A stretch of 64,000 nucleotides of DNA from an uncultured Eubacterium sp. (lineage in GTDB: Bacteria > Bacillota > Clostridia > Lachnospirales > Lachnospiraceae), in assembly GCA_934320655.1 (NCBI GenBank), contig CAKRFN010000001.1, positions 62,001 through 126,000 on the forward strand, in the 5' to 3' direction. Below, one piece after another: positions 1 to 8,390 of the stretch. Both the position numbers and the translations under genes were made by a program. Numbering within the stretch: the first letter of the stretch is position 1; every line of letters starts with the position of its first letter. Under the pieces are notes generated by a model that saw only the letters and a program-made list of their open reading frames with translations, was not told where the DNA came from and searched no databases.

Positions 1-573
1 ATTTTTGCGCACATTATTCCGCAGGCGTTCGGCAAACAGATCATCACAACGATTTATCTCGTCGGTGATGGCTTTGAGGACGGCTGGATGAAGCAGTCAT
101 TAAAGCTGCTCTGTCAGGGGCGGCGTGTATTTCTCGGTAAGAACCTGTTTTCCAAGGGTGCGTGTTTCGCAGCGATGCGCATGGCGGATGCGCGGACACC
201 GCAGTATGTATATATCGGCGAGCATGAAATGAAGTGCAATGTCAGTCTCAAGGTATATGAGCGGGGCAACCTGTCATTCTATACGTTGATCACGGCGGGA
301 AAGCCGTGGTATGAGATGCAGGGGAGCTGTGAACTCATCATTGACGGCACGCCGACGGTGGATTTCTGGATCCAGCATCCGAACAGCAGGGAGGCGCGGA
401 TCGAGTCCGTTGAGCTGGCGGCGCTGCCGCCGAGGGAAAACCGGACGACGAGAATCCGGATCGACGCAGACCCGAGGTCGGATCATGAGGTGATGCTCAC
501 GCTGACGGATGTCGGGCTGGGCGAGCTGGTTCCGGGAACCGGTAAAAAATGGGAGTATTTATTGAATTTGTAG
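1..573 (+). CDS. DUF5716-like protein, C-terminal part (5' end outside the window)
   Basis: The reading frame is open from base 1, so this is the end of a longer gene. The visible 190 residues begin inside a segment (residues 19-60) with a hydrophobic strand, a VGDGF turn, a GRR(V)F motif and a SKGAC helix. This resembles the adenosine-binding region of actin/Hsp70-fold proteins, where a beta strand leads into a Gly-rich turn. The rest is beta-rich, like a substrate-binding or sandwich domain. I recognise it as like the DUF5716 proteins of Lachnospiraceae, whose function is not established. The Hsp70-like fold is my inference. The ATG at 88 is internal and is probably not the start. A TPR protein gene follows 19 bases downstream and a membrane coiled-coil gene after it, so the three are probably one operon. 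Confidence 0.6.
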   Translation: MFAHIIPQAFGKQIITTIYLVGDGFEDGWMKQSLKLLCQGRRVFLGKNLFSKGACFAAMRMADARTPQYVYIGEHEMKCNVSLKVYERGNLSFYTLITAGKPWYEMQGSCELIIDGTPTVDFWIQHPNSREARIESVELAALPPRENRTTRIRIDADPRSDHEVMLTLTDVGLGELVPGTGKKWEYLLNL

Positions 574-592
574 ATAACACGGTAGGAAATGA

Positions 593-1387
593 GTGAGAGC
601 GCTTATGGGACAGTTGATCTTATGTCGGACACCGCGGGCACAGGTGCCGTATTACATAGAGAGTGGACAAGTAAATATCTATTCGCTGGAGGAACTGATG
701 TATTATGTCCAGTCGGCGCGTTTTGTGACACGCGATGATTTTATGAATGCGGTGTTTATCGACTGGATCGGGCAGGAGCTTCAACTGCCGGAGCTGGCGG
801 TACTGCTGCGTGCCAAGCTGGACGGTGAATCGGGGTTAAAAGATTTCTTTTTGCCACTCGAGGCGGCGAACGGCTATCTGACGACGAGCGAATTGCAGAT
901 ATTAAATGTACAATTACAAAAATATGACCACATGAGCGGGCTGGAGGCGAAAAAGCTGTATGCGGATCAGTTCATGCATCAGCATCAGTATGTGCGTGCG
1001 ATCCATGCCTACCGCAGACTGTTGAACGATCCGGAGGTGATCAAAAAGCAGGGACATGTGGCAGGGGATATCTGGAGCAATCTCGGCTGTGCGTATGCGA
1101 GGCTGCAGGATTTTGCGGAGGCAGTGGACTGTTTTTCAAGGGGCTATCTGTTGAATCACCGGATTGAGACGCTGCAGGAGGCGGTCGACGCCGCCTGCCT
1201 GTCCGGAAAACAGCAGCTTTTGGAGCGTTTATCCGAACGCTTTGCGGCGAACGCACCGCAGATCACTGCGGAGCGCACACATATGGAACAACTGCTGGCG
1301 CAGACGCGGGCGGCAGGCGCGGATACGTTTCAGGGACAACAACTGTTGCAGTGGATGAACGAGTATCGCAGCCGGTGCGAGGGCTAG
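593..1387 (+). CDS. TPR-repeat-containing protein of unknown function
   Basis: A 264-residue soluble protein with no signal peptide or membrane segment. Residues about 120-215 contain at least two TPR-like helix pairs, with the pattern W-x-N-L-G-x-A-Y/A followed by F-x-x-A-x-x-C-F (near residues 161-182) and an earlier A-I-x-A-Y-R repeat. The chosen start is GTG at 593, five bases after an AGGA motif. ATG at 605 is an alternative. The gene follows the DUF5716-like gene closely and precedes a two-TM coiled-coil protein. TPR proteins usually serve as scaffolds or co-chaperones. With an Hsp70-like neighbour, a co-chaperone role is possible but unproven. Confidence 0.6.
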   Translation: MRALMGQLILCRTPRAQVPYYIESGQVNIYSLEELMYYVQSARFVTRDDFMNAVFIDWIGQELQLPELAVLLRAKLDGESGLKDFFLPLEAANGYLTTSELQILNVQLQKYDHMSGLEAKKLYADQFMHQHQYVRAIHAYRRLLNDPEVIKKQGHVAGDIWSNLGCAYARLQDFAEAVDCFSRGYLLNHRIETLQEAVDAACLSGKQQLLERLSERFAANAPQITAERTHMEQLLAQTRAAGADTFQGQQLLQWMNEYRSRCEG

Positions 1388-1418
1388 GAACCGTTTGGAA
1401 TATTCAGGAAAGGTCAGG

Positions 1419-2603
1419 ATGGAAATGGGCTGGTTCAGGAGAAGACGGAAAAAAAAGGAATTATTACAGGAACCGCAGAACGAATGGGAACAAGCGGAAA
1501 ATAGTCCGGCTGATCCGGCGTTGGATCAGAGGGAGATCGGACACCATGTGCTCGATCACTGTGAGCAGATCATCGAGGCGGCGCGTGAGGTCAGCGAGGA
1601 GCGCAAAGAGTACGACATTGTTACCAGTTATTTAAAGGACATAGAGACACTGACAGATCTGCCGGACGAGCAGAAAGAGCCGATCCGCAAAGTCGCGGAG
1701 CGTATCAGCCAGCTCGACCATACGAGAAACGAGTATCTGAATACGTCCAAAAAGCTCTCGGATGTACAGTTTGTGATGATGGAGCAGATGGAGGCGGATA
1801 TTCCGGATGCGATCCGCAGGCTGCAGACGAACGAAGCCTATCAGACGACGGTCAAGAGCGACATGGCGTATCTGGAGGGCGAAAAGATGCAGTGGACACT
1901 GCTGCGGAGTGACCTGCTGCATGAGCAGTACGTGTTACGGATGGCATCACTCATCGTATTTTCGGTGTTTGTTCTGCTGATGGTGCTGCTGGTCGTCTTA
2001 CAGATCGGTTTTTCGGTAGATATTACATGGGGCTGGATCGTGATCGCGGCATTGGCAGTGGTCGGCGGAGCGTTTATTTTTATCCGCTACCAGAATGCAG
2101 CGACCGGTATTGTCCGCGCGGAGATCAACGCGAACCATGCGATTGAGCTTTTGAACCGCACAAAGATCAAGTATGTCAATATCACAAATGCGGTCGATTA
2201 TGCCTGTGAAAAATACCATGTGAAAAATTCAAAGGAATTTGAGTATCAGTGGGAGCAGTATCTTGAGGCAGTGAAAGAGCGTGAGCGCTATATGCGCGCG
2301 AATGATGAGCTGAATTACTGCAAGAAAAAGCTGGTCGGACTGTTGAAAGGGCTCGGTCTGTATGACTCACATGTATGGATTGACCAGCCGTATGCGCTGT
2401 TGAAGCCGGGTGAGATGTCGGAGCTCAAGCACAATCTGCTCGTGCGCAGACAGAAGCTGCGTGCGCGTATCCAGTATAACAGCGATATTGTGGAAAAGGA
2501 GCGTGCGCAGGTGGATCGCCTGATGGAGCTGCACCCGGAGTACGAGGAAAAGATCAGGGATATTATCCAGTCCGTGGATAAGCTGACTACGGGAGCTATA
2601 TAG
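1419..2603 (+). CDS. Coiled-coil protein with two central transmembrane segments, unknown function
   Basis: A protein of 394 residues that I do not recognise. The first 20 residues are very basic (a run of R and K). Residues about 40-165 are charged and probably coiled coil. Two hydrophobic segments lie at about 176-197 and 203-223, joined by a very short loop. A second charged helical part follows to the C-terminus. Both long ends should therefore lie on the same side of the membrane, probably the cytoplasm. Start: ATG at 1419 after AGGAAAGG (1406-1413). TTG at 1395 is an in-frame alternative with AGGA upstream. It follows the TPR gene by 31 bases and runs up to the regulator gene at 2616, which suggests one transcript. 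Confidence 0.6.
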   Translation: MEMGWFRRRRKKKELLQEPQNEWEQAENSPADPALDQREIGHHVLDHCEQIIEAAREVSEERKEYDIVTSYLKDIETLTDLPDEQKEPIRKVAERISQLDHTRNEYLNTSKKLSDVQFVMMEQMEADIPDAIRRLQTNEAYQTTVKSDMAYLEGEKMQWTLLRSDLLHEQYVLRMASLIVFSVFVLLMVLLVVLQIGFSVDITWGWIVIAALAVVGGAFIFIRYQNAATGIVRAEINANHAIELLNRTKIKYVNITNAVDYACEKYHVKNSKEFEYQWEQYLEAVKERERYMRANDELNYCKKKLVGLLKGLGLYDSHVWIDQPYALLKPGEMSELKHNLLVRRQKLRARIQYNSDIVEKERAQVDRLMELHPEYEEKIRDIIQSVDKLTTGAI

Positions 2604-2615
2604 GAGGAAGAGAGA

Positions 2616-2957
2616 TTGAGTACACATACGCATGTGCTGGAGGACGGCACAGTCGTTACGCATACACACGAACATGGAGAGGATCACGGGCACACGCATG
2701 ATCCGAAGGAGGTGCGGCAGATCGTCAACCGTCTTGCAAAGGCGATCGGACATCTCGAATCGGTCAAGCGGATGGTCGAGGACGGCAGAGACTGCTCGGA
2801 GGTGCTGATCCAGCTCGCCGCAGTAAAGTCTGCGCTGAATAATACCGGAAAAGTCATACTCAAACAGCACATTTCACATTGTATTGTGGATGCGATCGAG
2901 ACCGGAGATGACGAAGCATTAGAAAATCTGAACCAGGCGATCGATCGTTTGTTATAA
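2616..2957 (+). CDS. CsoR/RcnR-family metal-sensing transcriptional repressor with His-rich N-terminus
   Basis: A small all-alpha repressor of the DUF156 family (113 residues). Family ligands are present: Cys60, His85 and Cys89. Their spacing of 25 and 4 matches the Cys-His-Cys copper(I) site of CsoR. The N-terminal 30 residues carry eight histidines in HxH patterns (H4, H6, H16, H18, H20, H24, H26, H28), which is unusual and suggests extra metal binding. Start: TTG at 2616, seven bases after AGGAGGA (2602-2608). The stop of the upstream gene overlaps that ribosome binding site, so it is probably co-transcribed with it. It ends 36 bases before the promoter of the [NiFe] hydrogenase operon, so a role in nickel or other metal control of that operon is attractive but inferred. 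The ligand set alone would predict Cu(I). Confidence 0.85.
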   Translation: MSTHTHVLEDGTVVTHTHEHGEDHGHTHDPKEVRQIVNRLAKAIGHLESVKRMVEDGRDCSEVLIQLAAVKSALNNTGKVILKQHISHCIVDAIETGDDEALENLNQAIDRLL

Positions 2958-2993
2958 TTTTAACTATTTATATAAAAAACTTGCATAATTCTA

Positions 2994-3022
2994 TTAACAT
3001 TTTGCATAAAAAGAGCTATAAT
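2994..3022 (+). promoter_or_regulatory. Sigma-A-type promoter of the ech hydrogenase operon
   Basis: TTAACA (2994-2999), a 17-base spacer and TATAAT (3017-3022) give a near-consensus housekeeping promoter. Transcription would begin near 3029, about 50 bases before echA. The surrounding bases are A/T rich, unlike the flanking genes. Confidence 0.75.
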
Positions 3023-3048
3023 AAGAAGCGGATTTTTGAAAAAACGGT

Positions 3049-3062
3049 GGTCCGGACGGACC
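3049..3062. promoter_or_regulatory. Short inverted repeat, possible repressor operator
   Basis: GGTCCG-GA-CGGACC forms a 6+6 inverted repeat just downstream of the predicted transcription start and just before the AAAGGAG ribosome binding site of echA. It could be an operator (perhaps for the CsoR-family repressor encoded just upstream) or a small RNA hairpin limiting translation. No direct evidence for either. Confidence 0.35.
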
Positions 3063-3078
3063 GAAAGGAGTAACAGTT

Positions 3079-4983
3079 ATGAACCTCATACCATTCCTTA
3101 TCTGCTTCCCGTTTGTGGCAGCTATTTTTATGTATTTTATAAGGAATAACAAAATTCGTAACAGGGTGGCATATGTCTCTGTCGGCGTGATCATGTTGGC
3201 TACGCTCTGGCTGCTGGTGGATTTTTTATCCCACGGCGGACAGGCAACGGTGATTCTCGTTGAAAATGAGCTGGTCGATGCGGTGATTCTGATTGCCGAG
3301 ATTGGGTTGATGCTGCTCGTAACCTATCTGTGTTTCAAGTATAAAAAGCTGTGGATCAGCCTGTTGTCGATCGTACAGACGCTGCTCATCATATGGCTGG
3401 AGAAATGCGGTCCTGCATTTGAGGAGACACCGCAGCTTCTGGTTGACCGTCTGTCAGTGCTGATGATCGTTATCGTCGCATTTATCGGCGGAATGATCAC
3501 AGTTTATGCAACCGGTTATATGCACGGTTATCATCATTACCACAGGGAATTTCCTGACCGGAGATATTATTTCTTTTCCCTGATCTTTGTATTCTTAGGA
3601 GCCATGTTTGGTCTGGTACTCTCAAAGAGTATGCTGTGGCTGGATTTCTTCTGGGAAGTGACCAGTATCTGTTCATTCCTTTTGATTGGATATACCAAAA
3701 CGGATGAGGCGGTTCACAATTCATTCCGCGCGCTGTGGATGAACCTGCTCGGCGGACTGATGTTAGCGATCGGTATCGCATGCTCGATCTATGAGATCGG
3801 ATGTGTGGATGTGCAGACGATCGTTGCGCAGGGCTTGACGATCCCGATTGCCTGCTTTGCATTTGCGGCACTCACAAAGTCTGCGCAGCTTCCGTTTTCA
3901 CGCTGGCTGCTCGGCGCGATGGTAGCACCGACGCCGTCCTCTGCGTTATTACATAGTGCGACGATGGTCAAGGCGGGTGTCTATCTGCTGTTTCGTCTCT
4001 CTCCGGCGCTGTTTGGCACGATGACCGGAACGATGGTCAGCTTTATCGGAGGTCTGACGTTCCTGCTCGCATCACTGCTTGCGATCTCCAAATCAGACGC
4101 AAAGGCAGTGCTTGCGTACTCGACGATCTCCAACCTCGGACTGATCGTGGCGTGTGCCGGTGTCGGTATGCGTGAAACGATCTGGGCAGCGATCTATCTG
4201 TTGATTTTCCATGCGGTGAGCAAGGCGATGATGTTTCAGGATGTCGGTGCCGTTGAGAACTCGCTGCACAGCCGTAATATTGAGAATATGCAGGGTCTGA
4301 TCTACCGCCTGCCGCGTCTGGCATTTATTATGCTGATCGGTATCGCCGGTATGTATCTGGCTCCGTTTGGAATGCTGATTGCGAAGTGGGCTGCATTCAA
4401 AGCATTTGTCGATGCAAGCAATCCGCTGCTCATTATCTTTATCGCGTTCGGCAGCTCCACAACGATGTTCTACTGGACAAAATGGATGGCAAAGATCATC
4501 GGACCGCCGCGTGTGGATACGCCGCTGCGCGATGTGACGAAAAAGGATGAGTATGCATCACTCTACATTCATGTCGTGATCATGCTCGTTGTCTGCCTGT
4601 TGTGTATTCCGATGTCAAAGTATGTCGTTTTACCGATCGAGCTGAGTCTGTTCGGAAGTTCGACAATGACATTGGACAGCGCAGATATTATGGTTATGAT
4701 TATCCTGCTCATAGCGATCGTTGTACTTCCGTTTGTATGCTATCTCGGAACGAAGCGGCATAAGAGAAAGCATGTCATTTCCTATATGAATGGTGTCAAT
4801 GCCGGAGATAATAAGAACTTTATCGACTCCTATGGGGAAGAAAGGCAGCTCTATACCGCGAACTGGTATATGATGGATTATCTGGCAGAGAACAAGCTGC
4901 TGACTCCCTGCGTGATTGTCAGTGCGGGTGTGCTGGTGATTATGATGTGTCTGATCATAGGAGGTGCGGTATCATGGATGTAA
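3079..4983 (+). CDS. echA: Ech-type hydrogenase subunit A, NuoL/Mrp-like ion-translocating membrane subunit
   Basis: A 634-residue polytopic membrane protein of the NuoL/MrpA antiporter-like family. The proton-antiporter core is clear at about residues 265-310 (Lys-Ser-Ala-Gln-Leu-Pro, then P-T-P-S-S-A-L-L-H-S-A-T-M-V-K-A-G), the signature of ion-pumping complex I-like subunits. It would form the main ion channel of a membrane-bound energy-converting [NiFe] hydrogenase. Start: ATG at 3079, eight bases after AAAGGAG. It is the first gene after a strong promoter, and its last ten bases overlap echB. The gene order that follows is exactly that of ech operons (A-F), which separates it from genuine complex I or Mrp antiporters. 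Confidence 0.88.
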   Translation: MNLIPFLICFPFVAAIFMYFIRNNKIRNRVAYVSVGVIMLATLWLLVDFLSHGGQATVILVENELVDAVILIAEIGLMLLVTYLCFKYKKLWISLLSIVQTLLIIWLEKCGPAFEETPQLLVDRLSVLMIVIVAFIGGMITVYATGYMHGYHHYHREFPDRRYYFFSLIFVFLGAMFGLVLSKSMLWLDFFWEVTSICSFLLIGYTKTDEAVHNSFRALWMNLLGGLMLAIGIACSIYEIGCVDVQTIVAQGLTIPIACFAFAALTKSAQLPFSRWLLGAMVAPTPSSALLHSATMVKAGVYLLFRLSPALFGTMTGTMVSFIGGLTFLLASLLAISKSDAKAVLAYSTISNLGLIVACAGVGMRETIWAAIYLLIFHAVSKAMMFQDVGAVENSLHSRNIENMQGLIYRLPRLAFIMLIGIAGMYLAPFGMLIAKWAAFKAFVDASNPLLIIFIAFGSSTTMFYWTKWMAKIIGPPRVDTPLRDVTKKDEYASLYIHVVIMLVVCLLCIPMSKYVVLPIELSLFGSSTMTLDSADIMVMIILLIAIVVLPFVCYLGTKRHKRKHVISYMNGVNAGDNKNFIDSYGEERQLYTANWYMMDYLAENKLLTPCVIVSAGVLVIMMCLIIGGAVSWM

Positions 4984-5846
4984 AACCGATTTTATTTGTG
5001 ATTTTATATATCGTAGGAGCACCGTTTATCGGAGGTTTTCTGGACGGTGCCGACAGAAAGATTTCTGCGCGTATGCAGGGCAGGAAAGGACCGTCGGTCT
5101 TTCAGCCGTTTTATGATGTGATCAAGCTGTTTCAGAAAGAGCCGCTGGTCGTGAAACGTTCCCAGACGTTCCTAGTTATGACATACCTGTTGTTTATGGT
5201 CATTGCGGGTGGGCTGTTTTTTGCGGGAATGGATCTTTTGCTGTGTTTCTTTGCGCTGACGACCTGTGCGATGTTCCTCGTGCTGGCGGCATCGTTTACA
5301 CATTCTCCGTATGCGTCGGTCGGATGTCAGCGTGAGCTCGTGCAGATGATGGCGTATGAGCCGATGGTACTGCTCACGGCGGTTGGATTCTATGTCGCTA
5401 CCGGCACATTTTATGTGAAAGATATTATTCATATGAACACGAGTGCGATTGCGTTCCTGCCCGGTGTGTTTGTCGGATTTTTATTCATTCTGACGATCAA
5501 GATGCGAAAGTCACCGTTTGATCTGTCTACCGCACACCATGCGCATCAGGAGATCGTCCGCGGTGTCACACAGGAGATGGTCGGCTCCAATCTGGCGCTG
5601 ATCCATCTGGCAGAGTGGTATGAGGTGGTATTCCTCATGGGTGTTGTGGCACTGTTTATTGTCAACAGCAATCCGGTCAGCTATGTGGTTGCACTGATCG
5701 TGATTCTGGCGACTTATTTTCTGGAGATACTGATTGATAATACCTCTGCGCGTGTCAACTGGAAGGTATTGCTCGTGAGTACATGGGTCGTGACGCTTGT
5801 GGCAGGCGGAATCAATCTGACAATTTTAGTGCTGATGCATCGATAG
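4974..5846 (+). CDS. echB: Ech-type hydrogenase subunit B, NuoH-like membrane subunit
   Basis: A 290-residue hydrophobic protein of the NuoH/HyfC/EchB family, which anchors the soluble arm to the membrane and helps form the ion path. The N-terminal segment includes the family pattern G-A-D-R-K-I-S-A-R-x-Q-x-R-x-G-P (about residues 21-36). Further on is the conserved K-x-R-K-S-P-F-D-L-S (about residues 178-187) followed by H-A-H-Q-E-I-V. Start: ATG at 4974, eight bases after AGGAGGT (4959-4965) inside the end of echA. An upstream in-frame ATG (4947) has no comparable ribosome site. Overlap with echA suggests translational coupling. Confidence 0.88.
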   Translation: MDVKPILFVILYIVGAPFIGGFLDGADRKISARMQGRKGPSVFQPFYDVIKLFQKEPLVVKRSQTFLVMTYLLFMVIAGGLFFAGMDLLLCFFALTTCAMFLVLAASFTHSPYASVGCQRELVQMMAYEPMVLLTAVGFYVATGTFYVKDIIHMNTSAIAFLPGVFVGFLFILTIKMRKSPFDLSTAHHAHQEIVRGVTQEMVGSNLALIHLAEWYEVVFLMGVVALFIVNSNPVSYVVALIVILATYFLEILIDNTSARVNWKVLLVSTWVVTLVAGGINLTILVLMHR

Positions 5847-5856
5847 GAGGAGAAAA

Positions 5857-6318
5857 ATGGCAAACGTAGCGAGATCACCGTGGCTGCTGCATTATGACGG
5901 AAGCAGCTGTAACGGGTGTGATATAGAAGTTCTGGCGTGTCTGACACCTGTATATGATGCAGAGCGTTTCGGAGTTGTAAATACAGGCAACCCGATGCAC
6001 GCCGATATCCTGCTCATCACGGGCGGAATCAATTCGCAGAATGCATCTGTCGTAGAGCAGATCTACAGCCAGATGCCCAATCCGAAGGTCGTGTGTGCGG
6101 TCGGAACGTGTGCATGTACCGGAGGCGTGTTTAAGGAGTGCTATAACATCAAGGGCGGCGCGGATACGGTCATTCCGGTAGATATCTATGTGCCGGGCTG
6201 TGCGGCGAGACCGCAGTCGATCATCGACGGGATTGTGCAGGCGGTTGCCCTGTTCCAGAAAAAACACGAGGCAATGAAAGCCGGACAGAATGATAAAAAT
6301 GATAAGAATGGGAAATAG
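5857..6318 (+). CDS. echC: Ech-type hydrogenase small subunit (EchC, NuoB-like)
   Basis: A 153-residue iron-sulfur subunit of the NuoB/[NiFe] hydrogenase small-subunit family. It carries the proximal [4Fe-4S] cluster next to the Ni-Fe site. The cysteine pattern is complete: C-N-G-C near residues 18-21, G-T-C-A-C-T-G-G near 86-93, and P-G-C-A near 113-116. There is no Tat signal peptide, as expected for cytoplasm-facing group 4 enzymes. A good GGAGGAG site precedes the ATG. The C-terminal ten residues (D, N and K repeats) are a simple polar tail. Confidence 0.88.
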   Translation: MANVARSPWLLHYDGSSCNGCDIEVLACLTPVYDAERFGVVNTGNPMHADILLITGGINSQNASVVEQIYSQMPNPKVVCAVGTCACTGGVFKECYNIKGGADTVIPVDIYVPGCAARPQSIIDGIVQAVALFQKKHEAMKAGQNDKNDKNGK

Positions 6319-6333
6319 GGAGGAGGAGCCACA

Positions 6334-6681
6334 GTGGCAGATACAGGATGTGAACTGATTCCGGTGACGACCGGAGAGTTTTTGATGAAAGTCATGGAAA
6401 TGAAGGCGGAGAACTACCGTCTGATGCAGGCACACGCCGTGAGCATAGAGAACGGCTACGAGCTGAGCTATACATTTGGAAAAGACTATGAGTGGGTCTC
6501 CCTCCGGCTGGTGATTGATGAGAATGAGGAGATTCCGAGCATCACACATATTTATGATGCGGCTTTTCTGTATGAGAATGAGATGGCAGAGCTGTTTGGC
6601 GTAAAGATTAAAATGATTTCGGTGGATTATCATGATAAGCTGTACCGCATTGATGATACCACACCGATGAAAACACTGTAG
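6334..6681 (+). CDS. echD: Ech-type hydrogenase subunit D (NuoC-like)
   Basis: A 115-residue soluble subunit of the NuoC/EchD family. It is shorter than complex I NuoC, as usual in Ech. The conserved core Y-E-N-E-M-A-E-L-F-G-V (about residues 85-96) and the preceding S-I-T-H-I-Y-D-A-A pattern match the family signature. It bridges the small and large subunits and binds no cofactor. Start: GTG at 6334 after AGGAGGAG (6321-6328). It lies between echC and echE with short gaps. Confidence 0.82.
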   Translation: MADTGCELIPVTTGEFLMKVMEMKAENYRLMQAHAVSIENGYELSYTFGKDYEWVSLRLVIDENEEIPSITHIYDAAFLYENEMAELFGVKIKMISVDYHDKLYRIDDTTPMKTL

Positions 6682-6696
6682 GAGGTTCGATCGATT

Positions 6697-7779
6697 ATGG
6701 CAAGTAAAAAAAGTGTGGTTCCGTTTGGACCGCAGCACCCCGTATTACCGGAGCCGATTCATCTGGATCTCGTACTGGATGATGAGCGCGTCGTAGAGGC
6801 GGTTCCGTCCATCGGATTTGTACATCGTGGACTGGAATCACTCGTAAAAAAGAAGGATTTCAAGGAAATGCAGTATGTCGTGGAGCGCACGTGTGGAATC
6901 TGCAGCTTTATGCACGGCATGACCTACTGCGAGACGGTTGAGCATATCATGGATGTGGAGGTGCCCGCGCGCGGACGTTACCTGCGCACGATCTGGTGTG
7001 AGATGAGCCGCCTGCATTCGCATATGCTGTGGCTGGGACTGCTGGCAGACGGCTTTGGATTTGAGAGCCTGTTCTACCAGTGCTGGCGGATGCGGGAGCA
7101 GATTCTGGATATGTTTGAGCAGTCGACCGGCGGGCGCGTGATCTTTTCGGTCAATGCTGTCGGTGGTGTATTGAAAGATATGCCGTCGGATATGTTACAT
7201 GCATTTGTGGAAAAATTAAACGGATTCGAGCAGGAGCTGCATCACATCGCAGATATTTTCCTGAATGATTATTCCGTACTGACACGTTTAAAGGGTGTTG
7301 GTATTCTGACACCGCAGGAGGCGCATGACCTCGGTGCATGTGGGCCGATGCTGCGTGCGAGCGGTATCGCAAGAGATACGAGAAAGCTGGGATACGCCGC
7401 CTACGGCGATCTCGATTTTGATATTATTACAAGTGACGACTGTGATTCGTATGCGCGCTGTGAGGTGCGTATCAAAGAGATGTACCAGTCGATCGCGCTT
7501 ATCCGTCAGGCGGTTGACAAGATTCCGGAGGGCGATATCGCAGTACCGGTCAAGGGCAATCCGGACGGGGAGTATTTCATGCGCGTAGAACAACCGAGAG
7601 GAGAGGCAATTTATTATGCAAAAGGAAACGGAACGAAATTTCTCGAGAGGATTCGTATCCGCACGCCTACGTTTGCCAATATTCCGGCACTGTTAAAGAC
7701 GTTGAAGGGCTGTCAGTTTTCTGATGTGCCGCTTTTGATTCTGACGATTGATCCCTGTATCAGTTGTACAGAGCGATAG
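6697..7779 (+). CDS. echE: Ech-type [NiFe] hydrogenase large subunit (EchE, NuoD-like)
   Basis: The catalytic subunit (360 residues). Both nickel-binding motifs are intact: R-T-C-G-I-C (Cys66, Cys69) and D-P-C-I-S-C (Cys354, Cys357). This distinguishes it from NuoD of complex I, which lacks them. It would reduce protons to H2 with electrons from ferredoxin, or run in reverse. The protein ends three residues after Cys357, so no C-terminal extension exists to be removed by a maturation protease. Absence of this extension is known for some group 4 enzymes. HypC, D and E for cofactor assembly are encoded downstream. Start: ATG at 6697 after AGGAGGT. Confidence 0.92.
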   Translation: MASKKSVVPFGPQHPVLPEPIHLDLVLDDERVVEAVPSIGFVHRGLESLVKKKDFKEMQYVVERTCGICSFMHGMTYCETVEHIMDVEVPARGRYLRTIWCEMSRLHSHMLWLGLLADGFGFESLFYQCWRMREQILDMFEQSTGGRVIFSVNAVGGVLKDMPSDMLHAFVEKLNGFEQELHHIADIFLNDYSVLTRLKGVGILTPQEAHDLGACGPMLRASGIARDTRKLGYAAYGDLDFDIITSDDCDSYARCEVRIKEMYQSIALIRQAVDKIPEGDIAVPVKGNPDGEYFMRVEQPRGEAIYYAKGNGTKFLERIRIRTPTFANIPALLKTLKGCQFSDVPLLILTIDPCISCTER

Positions 7780-7792
7780 GAGGAAATGGGAA

Positions 7793-8173
7793 ATGTCTAA
7801 ATTTATGCCCTTTGCGGGAACGATGTTAAAAAATCTCTTTTCCAGGCCGGTCACGACCTTGTATCCGGAGCAGCCTGCGGTCTATCCGGAACGCAGCCGT
7901 GGACATGTGGATATCGATATCGCACAGTGTATTATGTGCGGACTGTGCAGCCGTAACTGTCCGCCGCGGGCGATCACGGTAGACCGTGCAGGCGGTACAT
8001 GGACGATCAACCGGTTTGACTGTGTACAGTGCGGGTACTGTGCACAGGTATGTCCGAAGAAATGTCTGACGATCACACCCGGTTATCAGACACCCGGCGC
8101 AGAGAAAAAAGAGGCGGTGTATCAGAAACCGAAGGAGCCTGAGAAACCGGCAGAAACTAAAAAGGAAGAATAA
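7793..8173 (+). CDS. echF: Ech-type hydrogenase subunit F, 2[4Fe-4S] ferredoxin-like (NuoI-like)
   Basis: A 126-residue polyferredoxin. Cluster 1 ligands are Cys46, 49, 52 and 56. Cluster 2 ligands are Cys77, 80, 83 and 87, each group followed by Pro. It would accept electrons from soluble reduced ferredoxin and pass them to EchC. After residue 95 comes a Lys/Glu/Pro-rich tail of about 30 residues that lies outside the ferredoxin fold. Start: ATG at 7793, eight bases after TAGGAGGA. The open frame extends upstream into echE (ATG at 7748), but that start has no ribosome site. Confidence 0.88.
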   Translation: MSKFMPFAGTMLKNLFSRPVTTLYPEQPAVYPERSRGHVDIDIAQCIMCGLCSRNCPPRAITVDRAGGTWTINRFDCVQCGYCAQVCPKKCLTITPGYQTPGAEKKEAVYQKPKEPEKPAETKKEE

Positions 8174-8177
8174 CAAT

Positions 8178-8390
8178 ATGTGTGTGGCTTTACCCGGAAA
8201 AGTAGTAGAGATTTATGAAAAGGACGCGTTAGTGGATTTCAGCGGAAACCGTGTGCGCGCGATTTCCGGACTTGTGCCGATTGCGGTGGGAGATTATGTG
8301 CTTGTTCACGCGGGATGTATTCTTCAGAAATTATCTGCGGGTGAGGCACGGGATATGATAGAATTGTTTGAGGAAATAGAACAAGCATGA
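8178..8390 (+). CDS. hypC: Hydrogenase maturation factor HypC
   Basis: A 70-residue HypC/HupF family chaperone that starts with the family hallmark Met-Cys-Val-Ala-Leu-Pro-Gly. Cys2 is the residue that carries the Fe(CN)2CO precursor and contacts the large subunit. It forms the assembly complex with HypD, whose start codon overlaps its stop by four bases (ATGA). Position right after echF implies it is dedicated to the Ech hydrogenase. Confidence 0.93.
   Translation: MCVALPGKVVEIYEKDALVDFSGNRVRAISGLVPIAVGDYVLVHAGCILQKLSAGEARDMIELFEEIEQA

Noticed and set aside
5875..6738. 287-codon open frame on the - strand across echC and echD
   Set aside because: Composition is that of a shadow frame (Cys, His and Arg rich) and both echC and echD are certain on the + strand.
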